A stretch of DNA of 11,594 bases, from NCBI GenBank assembly GCA_023415475.1, contig JAEZKL010000084.1, positions 1 through 11,594 on the forward strand. The letters are read 5' to 3'. The stretch is from Bacillota bacterium. Its GTDB lineage: Bacteria > Bacillota > Clostridia > Lachnospirales > Lachnospiraceae. The notes under the pieces were generated by a model. That model was not told the DNA's origin. It searched no databases and saw only the letters and a list, made by a program, of their open reading frames with translations. Position numbers and translations under genes: made by a program. This document shows positions 6,206 to 11,594 of the stretch, one piece after another; the first letter of the stretch is position 1; every line of letters starts with the position of its first letter.

Positions 6206-6625
6206 ATGAATAAGTATCACGATATAGAGGTGATTATTAACAATAAGAGATATACTTTAAGCGGATATGAAAGCGAGGAGTATTTACAAAAGATTGCTTC
6301 CTACATCAATAGTAAACATGTAGAGTTTCGTAATAAGGATGCCTATAAATTCCTGGATGCCGACCTGAAGAATATACTGATGCAGATTAACATAGCTGAC
6401 GATTATTATAAAACAATACTTAAGATAAAAGATCTTGAGACGGAAAATGATGCAAAGGGTAATGAAATCTTTGATTTAAAGCATGAGGTGATTTCCACTC
6501 AGACGAAATTAGAAGCAGCCCAAAAGGAAATGGAAGAACTTAAGAGAGAGCTTTATGAAGCTCAGAAGAAGATTGTCCGTCTGGAAACCGAGCTATCTGA
6601 AAATGAGAAAAAGAATAGGATTTAA
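6206..6625 (+). CDS. zapA: Cell division protein ZapA
   Basis: Cytoplasmic FtsZ-binding protein that bundles FtsZ filaments and stabilises the division ring. The 139 residues start with the ZapA fold (about 3-60: IEVIINNKRYTLSGYESEEY, then a helix with YLQKIASYINSK), followed by a long heptad-rich coiled coil (about 70-137, rich in Glu/Lys/Leu). Bacillus ZapA is about 85 residues, so the coiled coil here is longer. GGGAGG (6192-6197) sets the ATG. It is transcribed from the promoter at 5953-5981 through a structured leader. A U32-family gene follows after a hairpin-rich 255-base gap. Confidence 0.93.
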   Translation: MNKYHDIEVIINNKRYTLSGYESEEYLQKIASYINSKHVEFRNKDAYKFLDADLKNILMQINIADDYYKTILKIKDLETENDAKGNEIFDLKHEVISTQTKLEAAQKEMEELKRELYEAQKKIVRLETELSENEKKNRI

Positions 6626-6652
6626 TGTAACTGAGGCTGTCCAAAGAAACCG

Positions 6653-6827
6653 TCATAAATTAGCGCTGATTGATTTATGAAAGTGTCCGGGCAGCTGATT
6701 TTTCTTTCATAGGAAATTGCGTCCTATGAAAGAAAAAGCACTCCGTGCAGGATGCGCACCTCGCGGAGAGGAAGTTTATTGCTTCGCAATCCGCGAGGGC
6801 GCGAAAGTGTCAGCATGCTGACACTTT
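6653..6827. repeat. Hairpin-array intergenic element, possible dispersed repeat
   Basis: The gap between zapA and the U32 gene is packed with successive inverted repeats: 6653-6660 with 6673-6680 (8 bp); 6699-6714 with 6722-6737 (perfect 16 bp, 7-base loop); GCAC/GTGC 6738-6748; 6754-6767 with 6790-6802 (13 bp with one bulged base) enclosing ATTGC/GCAAT (6778-6782, 6786-6790); and a perfect 24-base palindrome at 6804-6827. The stretch around 6738-6803 is more GC-rich than its surroundings. There is no ORF, no transposase, and no long T-tract. It resembles small dispersed palindromic elements seen in clostridial genomes, but only one copy is in the window. It may also end the zapA transcript. 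Confidence 0.6.
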
Positions 6828-6854
6828 GTTAATGAGAAATATAAGGATTATACT
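6826..6854 (+). promoter_or_regulatory. Promoter of the U32-SEDS-PBP transcript
   Basis: TTGTTA (6826-6831), a 17-base spacer and TATACT (6849-6854): 4/6 and 5/6 consensus matches at ideal spacing. It would start transcription near 6860, about 20 bases before the U32 start. Its -35 overlaps the end of the 24-base palindrome at 6804-6827, which could therefore act as an operator or insulate it from zapA transcription. Confidence 0.5.
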
Positions 6855-6880
6855 TTTTCACTAATTGAAAGGAAAATAAA

Positions 6881-7486
6881 ATGAAGAGAAATATTGAGAT
6901 ACTTGCACCGGCGGGGTCTTATGAAGGTATGCAGGCAGCCATGAATGCTGGCTGTGATGCCGTATATATCGGCGGCAGCAGCTTTGGAGCCAGAGCTTAT
7001 GCCAATAATTTAGAGGAGGAGACCTTACTCAAAGCAATTGATGAAGCGCATATCAGGGATAAGAAGATTTATCTTACGGTAAATACCTTGCTGAAGGAGA
7101 AGGAACGGACGAAGGAGCTATATCGTTTCCTGGAGAAATTCTACCTAGGGGGACTGGATGCAGTAATTGTGCAGGATATGGGAGTACTTCATTTTATCCA
7201 CGAGAATTTTCCGGAGCTGCCAATCCATGCCAGTACCCAGACTACACTTACCATGGCACAGGGAGCCAATCTTCTAAAGCCTTATGGTGTCACAAGACTG
7301 GTGACAGCCAGAGAACTCAGTCTGAAGGAGATTAAGACGATTCGCGAGAATACGGAACTAGAGATAGAGACCTTTGTTCACGGAGCCTTATGCTATTGTT
7401 ATTCAGGACAATGCCTGATGAGCAGCATGATCGGTGGGAGAAGCGGTAACCGGGGCAGATGTGCGCAGCCCTGCCGTATGCCTTAG
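6881..7486 (+). CDS. N-terminal part of the U32 protein, ended by the amber codon
   Basis: If TAG is read as stop, this yields a 201-residue product holding the first half of the U32 barrel and the Cys171, Cys173, Cys178, Cys194 and Cys198 residues. It ends immediately after the RCAQPCRMP stretch, in the middle of the catalytic domain, so a stable, working protein is unlikely. This is what an automatic caller would report as the first of two genes. Confidence 0.6.
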   Translation: MKRNIEILAPAGSYEGMQAAMNAGCDAVYIGGSSFGARAYANNLEEETLLKAIDEAHIRDKKIYLTVNTLLKEKERTKELYRFLEKFYLGGLDAVIVQDMGVLHFIHENFPELPIHASTQTTLTMAQGANLLKPYGVTRLVTARELSLKEIKTIRENTELEIETFVHGALCYCYSGQCLMSSMIGGRSGNRGRCAQPCRMP

Positions 7487-7561
7487 CAGTTCTTCTCAGA
7501 CAAGAGAAAGCTTTCCACAGAGCAGGAGAAATATCTGTTAAGCCCTAAGGATATCAACACC

Positions 7562-9352
7562 TTGGCATATATCCCTGAGCTGGTGGAAGCGGGGATTGAT
7601 TCCTTTAAGATTGAGGGCAGAATGAAGCGGCCCGAATATGCGGCAGCAGTATCCTCCCTATATCGCAGCTATCTGGATCTGTATCTTGATAAAGGGAAAG
7701 AATATTACAATGAATATATTCAGAGCGAGAGCTTTCGTCAAGATATGCTTAAGCTTCAGGATGTGTATAACCGTGGCGGCTTTTCCGAAGGCTATGGTAA
7801 GTCCTATCATGGTAAAAGCATGATGAGTCTGTATCGGCCGAACCACAGCGGAGTCTATGTCGGTGAGATTACAGCCATTAAGGGCACCTCGGTTACCATT
7901 TCTCTTGCGGAGGAGGTGAATGCGCAGGATATTCTGGAAATCAGGCATAAAGAGGAAGAAGGCTATGAATTTACAGTAAAGGATGCTCATGGTAAAGGGG
8001 AGACCCTGACGACAAATGTCGGAAGAAGACAAGAAGCGAATTCAGGCAAGGACAAAAAGGAGAAATATTATAATCCGGGTCTAAATGTCGGTGATAAGGT
8101 ATTTCGTACGAGGAACAATAAGCTTCTGGAAGAGCTGGAAACGGAATATATGGCGAAGAACAAACAACTTGGTATTCAGGGAATGCTTTATGCCAAGGAG
8201 GGAGAACGTCTGGCTTTAACACTCTATTATCAGGACATTCAGGTGACCGCTTATCAGGAAGTGGTTCAGGCAGCATTGAAGCAGCCGATGACCAGAGAAA
8301 AATTAATGGCACCGATTGTAAAAACAGGGGATACCTTTTACTACTTTGACAGTCTAATTGTAGATATGGAGGATAATATCTTTGTGCCGGTTGCCTGGTT
8401 AAATGAGATCAGACGGGAAGCAATCAGGCTTTTGATGGAAGCGGTAATCAGTAAGTATAAGCGAATTAACGGGATCACATCACCCATCGAGAATAATTAC
8501 ATCCAACCAGAGCGGACCCAAAAGTTCGGAATCAGTGTCAGCTGTCAGAGGGAGGAGCAATTAAATGAGGCACTCAGACAGGAAGAGGTTACTTCCATCC
8601 ATATAGATTATGATACCTTTGATATCAGTACCATAGCTAAATTGGCAGGTAAGGCGAAGGAGAAAAGGAAGGAAGTTTATCTGTCCTTACCTCATATCTG
8701 TCGATTGGCACAGTACAATAGGTTAAAAGAAAAATTAGGCGATATAATAGATAATAATGCAATAACCGGATTTGTGATCAAGAATTTTGAAGAAATCGAG
8801 CTGTTGCAATCGTTACAAGCTAGTAAGCAGCAGAAAAAGCTGATTACCAATTACAATATGTATACCTATAATACCGAAGCCAAGACCTTCTTTCAGGAAT
8901 TAGGAATCGTGCATTATACCGCACCGGTAGAGCTTAATTATCAGGAGCTTAAGACACTTGGTATCTGGGACAGTGATCTCATTGTATATGGCTATCAACC
9001 GGTCATGGTATCTGCACAATGTCTGTTTGAGAGTACCGGCGGCTGTAAGAAATGTAAAGAGGGAAACGCAGGAAAGCTAGTTGACCGCCTGGGTAAAAGC
9101 TTCCTTGTGCAGGCGAATTGTAACGGCTGTTATAATATCATTTATAACGGGCAGCCTTTATCCTTATTAAAATATAGACAGGAAATTAATGATTTGAGTC
9201 CACGTAGTATCCGTCTTGACTTTACCTTTGAGTCAGCACTGGAGGTTCAGAATATATTATCTTCTTATGTCTCCGAGTTCTTTGGGACAAATAAGGCTGT
9301 GACTGAGATATCGGACTATACCACAGGGCATTTTAAACGTGGAGTGGAATAA
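7562..9352 (+). CDS. C-terminal part of the U32 protein (open from 7487)
   Basis: The frame is open from 7487 and continues the U32 domain (SFKIEGRMKRPEY), the DUF3656-like middle region and a C-terminal domain with CKKC and CNGC clusters. The TTG at 7562 is only the first start-like codon after the amber; AAGG (7547-7550) is a weak, distant ribosome site and the codon lies within conserved U32 sequence (DINTLAYIPE), so independent translation is doubtful. The stop is TAA, 55 bases before the SEDS gene, so this frame belongs to the same transcript. Confidence 0.6.
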   Translation: MAYIPELVEAGIDSFKIEGRMKRPEYAAAVSSLYRSYLDLYLDKGKEYYNEYIQSESFRQDMLKLQDVYNRGGFSEGYGKSYHGKSMMSLYRPNHSGVYVGEITAIKGTSVTISLAEEVNAQDILEIRHKEEEGYEFTVKDAHGKGETLTTNVGRRQEANSGKDKKEKYYNPGLNVGDKVFRTRNNKLLEELETEYMAKNKQLGIQGMLYAKEGERLALTLYYQDIQVTAYQEVVQAALKQPMTREKLMAPIVKTGDTFYYFDSLIVDMEDNIFVPVAWLNEIRREAIRLLMEAVISKYKRINGITSPIENNYIQPERTQKFGISVSCQREEQLNEALRQEEVTSIHIDYDTFDISTIAKLAGKAKEKRKEVYLSLPHICRLAQYNRLKEKLGDIIDNNAITGFVIKNFEEIELLQSLQASKQQKKLITNYNMYTYNTEAKTFFQELGIVHYTAPVELNYQELKTLGIWDSDLIVYGYQPVMVSAQCLFESTGGCKKCKEGNAGKLVDRLGKSFLVQANCNGCYNIIYNGQPLSLLKYRQEINDLSPRSIRLDFTFESALEVQNILSSYVSEFFGTNKAVTEISDYTTGHFKRGVE

Positions 9353-9407
9353 GACATTCAAAGGGTAGGCATGTTAATAAAGTAATTGTAGGCTGGGAGG
9401 TGATTCT

Positions 9408-10748
9408 ATGAATCTAATTGTAGAACTAATCAAGTATATGATGATACTTCTAATCGGGATTTATACTTACTATAGCTTTAATGTATTCCGATTTAAAAAC
9501 AGGAGGCGTCAGAATAAAATCTACGTGATATTAACGATGATCCTTTTTGTCTTTCATTTTACTGGGTATTTTACTTTATATTTTCAAAATCAGACCAGGA
9601 AGCTGGTATACCTCTACGCGGCGGAAGTCGTGTTATTTGTATTGGTGCTGCTCCTGTATCAGATCATCTATCCGAAGATATCAAAGCTCTTGCTTCGTAA
9701 TATGTTAATGCTGTTAGCCATAGGTTTTATCATCCAGACCAGACTATCCTTTGATAATTCAGTGAGACAGGTAATGATCATAGGAGGCTCCTTTTTGGTC
9801 AGTCTGATTGTGCCCTTCTTAATCCGAAGGGTCCAAAGGATAAAGGAATACGGATGGATCTATGGAGTCACCGGAATCCTTCTCTTGATCCTAGTGCTTA
9901 TCCTGGGAAGAACCAGCTATGGGGCCACCAATTGGATTCATATTGCAGGAATTAGCATTCAACCCTCGGAATTTGTGAAGCTGCTTTTTGTATTTGCTAT
10001 TGCAGGACTATTAACAAAGAAGACTGATTTTAAACATATATGTATAATCTCTATCCTGGCCGGTGTTACGGTCATCATTCTGGTATTGCAGAGGGATCTT
10101 GGCGGTGCCTTGATCTTCTTCGTAACTTATATATTTATGCTTTACGCTGCGACAGCAAGACCGCTCTATTTATTATCGGGACTCGCCGGCGGAAGCCTTG
10201 CTGCTGTTGTAGCTTATCGACTCTTTAGCCATGTGAGGGTCAGAGTGCTTGCCTGGCAGAATCCTTTCGGTTATATCGATAAAGAAGGGTATCAGATCAC
10301 ACAATCCCTATTTGCCATTGGAACCGGCGGATGGGTTGGAATGGGCTTAAACCGTGGTCTGCCTACCAGCATTCCTGTTGTAGATAGTGATTTTATCTTT
10401 TCCGCAATTTCCGAGGAAATGGGTGGAGTAATTGCTATCTGTATTATATTGATCTATGCCAGCTGCTTTGTTATGTTTCTCAACATTGCACTGGAACAGG
10501 AGGAGGTATTCTATCGACTGCTTGCCATTGGCTTCGCTGTAATGTTTGCATTTCAGGTGATTTTATCCATTGGAGGTGTAATCAAGTTCATTCCCTCTAC
10601 GGGTGTTACTTTGCCATTGATCAGTATGGGCGGAAGCTCTGCCTTGTCAGTAGTTCTAATGTTTATGATACTTCAGGGGGTTTCTCTTGCAGGAAAATCA
10701 AAACAAAAGAATCCGGACACCTCAGGGCGGCTAGGAGGACATAAATGA
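9408..10748 (+). CDS. SEDS-family peptidoglycan glycosyltransferase (FtsW/RodA/SpoVE)
   Basis: Polytopic membrane enzyme that polymerises lipid II into glycan strands with a partner class B PBP. The 446 residues give about twelve hydrophobic segments, with roughly 80-100 more N-terminal residues than a typical 380-400-residue FtsW or RodA. SEDS motifs: GATNWI (172-177), QPSEF (185-189), RDLGGALIFF, NRGLPTSIPVVDSDFIFSAISEE with the family's essential Asp at about 328, and GVTLPLISMGGSS near the C-terminus. TGGGAGGTGA (9394-9403) sets the start. The TGA stop overlaps the PBP ATG (ATGA), showing translational coupling to its likely partner. From sequence alone I cannot say whether the pair serves division, elongation or sporulation. 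Confidence 0.93.
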   Translation: MNLIVELIKYMMILLIGIYTYYSFNVFRFKNRRRQNKIYVILTMILFVFHFTGYFTLYFQNQTRKLVYLYAAEVVLFVLVLLLYQIIYPKISKLLLRNMLMLLAIGFIIQTRLSFDNSVRQVMIIGGSFLVSLIVPFLIRRVQRIKEYGWIYGVTGILLLILVLILGRTSYGATNWIHIAGISIQPSEFVKLLFVFAIAGLLTKKTDFKHICIISILAGVTVIILVLQRDLGGALIFFVTYIFMLYAATARPLYLLSGLAGGSLAAVVAYRLFSHVRVRVLAWQNPFGYIDKEGYQITQSLFAIGTGGWVGMGLNRGLPTSIPVVDSDFIFSAISEEMGGVIAICIILIYASCFVMFLNIALEQEEVFYRLLAIGFAVMFAFQVILSIGGVIKFIPSTGVTLPLISMGGSSALSVVLMFMILQGVSLAGKSKQKNPDTSGRLGGHK

Positions 10749-11594
10749 TAGGAAAATGGATGGAGTTATTAAAGAATAAGACACAGGAATTAGCTGCTGC
10801 CAAGGAGCCAGCCCATGAGGAGAGAAAAGCCTCTATTAATCATCGAAAACCGATCTACAATATTATCTATATTTTTATTGGACTATTTGTAATTATGGCA
10901 GGATATTTTTCATACTATATCATAGTACGGAGTGACGAGGTAATCAACAATGCCTATAACAAGCGGCAGGAGGTACTTTCCGAGCGCTTTGTGAGAGGCC
11001 AGATCCTCTCTGCGGATAAAGAGATACTTGCCCAGACCCTGGTGGATGAGGATGGGAAGGAGACCAGAGAATATCCCTTCGGTGACGTGTTTGCTCATGT
11101 TGTCGGACGCAATTCGAAGGGAACCACCGGTATTGAGGAGTCGGAGAATATCCGCTTATTAACCTCCAGTATTAACAGCATTGAGGTAATGTATTCTGAC
11201 CTGATCGGTGAGAAGAGTCCTGGAGATAACGTTGTGACTACGCTGGATTCAAAGCTTCAGCAGGTAGCCTTTGATGCCTTAGGAGATTATCGGGGAGCGG
11301 CCGTTGTCATGGAGGCTACCACCGGAAAGATACTCGCCATGGTATCAACACCGGCCTATGATCCGAACAAAGTGGATGAGGAATGGGAAAAGCTACTGGA
11401 GGACGAGGATACAAAAAAAGCCCCGCTGTTTAATAGAGCAACGCAGGGCAAATATCCACCCGGATCTACCTTCAAGATAGTAACAGCGCTAGAATATATG
11501 CGGGAGAATCTTGCTTATCTCGAATACGAATATGATTGTGAGGGTGGTATTGAGTATGAAGGCAGGACAATCCACTGCCATAATAATAAGAAGC
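10745..11594 (+). CDS. Class B penicillin-binding protein (transpeptidase), partial
   Basis: The first 283 codons of a peptidoglycan crosslinking enzyme, cut by the window end. It has a charged cytoplasmic N-terminus (1-36), one transmembrane anchor (about 37-60), an RGQILSADKEILAQ stretch (84-97; the RGxIxDRxGxxLA-type motif of class B PBPs), VTTLDSKLQQVA, and the start of the transpeptidase domain with the active-site SxxK as Ser241-Thr-Phe-Lys244 within YPPGSTFKIVTALEYM. The serine comes early, so the N-terminal module is short, like mycobacterial PbpA rather than PBP2/PBP3. SxN and KTG motifs lie beyond the window. AGGAGG (10733-10738) precedes the ATG, which overlaps the SEDS stop codon. 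Together they form a SEDS-bPBP synthase pair. Confidence 0.93.
   Translation, partial: MIGKWMELLKNKTQELAAAKEPAHEERKASINHRKPIYNIIYIFIGLFVIMAGYFSYYIIVRSDEVINNAYNKRQEVLSERFVRGQILSADKEILAQTLVDEDGKETREYPFGDVFAHVVGRNSKGTTGIEESENIRLLTSSINSIEVMYSDLIGEKSPGDNVVTTLDSKLQQVAFDALGDYRGAAVVMEATTGKILAMVSTPAYDPNKVDEEWEKLLEDEDTKKAPLFNRATQGKYPPGSTFKIVTALEYMRENLAYLEYEYDCEGGIEYEGRTIHCHNNKK

Larger units (their letters stand above)
6881..9352 (+). pseudogene. U32-family protein with DUF3656-like region, interrupted by in-frame TAG
   Basis: Read through one TAG codon (codon 202, 7484-7486), this is a continuous 823-codon gene. Family members are iron-sulfur proteins; those with known function (E. coli RlhA, TrhP; Bacillus TrhP1/P2) hydroxylate C2501 of 23S rRNA or tRNA U34 rather than act as peptidases. 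The U32 signature is complete (ETFVHGALCYCYSGQCLMS, residues 163-181), followed by Cys194 and Cys198 in RCAQPCRMP. After the TAG the same frame gives QFFSDKRK...KYLLSPKDINTLAYIPEL and SFKIEGRMKRPEY, the usual family sequence. A C-terminal Cys cluster (GGCKKCKEG, ANCNGC) is present. No frameshift or other stop is seen, so the lesion is either recent, a sequencing error, or read through. Family members usually have Tyr at this position (TAT/TAC to TAG is one change). GAAAGGA (6867-6873) sets the start. It could be an active gene if TAG is suppressed. Confidence 0.8.

Noticed and set aside
7484..7486. Pyrrolysine codon as the default explanation for the TAG
   Set aside because: U32 proteins are not known pyrrolysine proteins, and TAG ends two other genes in this window; kept only as a minor possibility.

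Overview
The window looks like chromosomal housekeeping DNA from a low-to-mid-GC, Gram-positive anaerobe of the class Clostridia, most likely Lachnospiraceae. The evidence is strong AGGAGG-type ribosome binding sites, TTGNNN-17-TATAAT promoters, a four-cysteine Firmicutes-type L32, a three-transmembrane Firmicutes-type cardiolipin synthase, and a ZapA with an extended coiled coil next to a U32-family protein. Genus cannot be fixed from the sequence. I see no phage, insertion sequence, CRISPR array, tRNA or rRNA.

Layout. (1) 1-248: rpmF and its terminator. (2) 249-852: a small accessory-looking unit: a consensus sigma-A promoter with a perfect 7-1-7 Fur-type box, a leader with a possible 17-residue uORF, a 63-residue single-pass membrane protein ending in an Asp-rich calcium-loop-like motif, then several hairpins and a bidirectional terminator. 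(3) 914-2050 (minus): an RNase H-like DEDD exonuclease of the YprB/MrfB type. (4) 2170-3819: cardiolipin synthase with its own promoter. (5) 3957-5944: a zinc-ribbon/HTH protein followed by ruvA and ruvB (Holliday junction branch migration). (6) 5953-6625: a promoter, a highly structured transcribed leader and zapA. (7) 6653-6854: a run of hairpins resembling a dispersed repeat, with a promoter at its end. (8) 6881-11594: a U32-family gene, a SEDS (FtsW/RodA/SpoVE) glycosyltransferase and a class B penicillin-binding protein that runs off the window; the last two overlap by four bases and should act as a peptidoglycan polymerase/crosslinker pair.

The main oddities are an in-frame amber (TAG) codon that splits an otherwise intact 823-codon U32 gene at a position where the family usually has Tyr; the structured zapA leader, whose first arm can pair equally well with either of two near-identical downstream repeats; and the Fur-type promoter driving an unrecognised small metal-motif membrane protein. 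No whole new defence or metabolic system is visible; the candidates for novelty are these regulatory and small-gene features.
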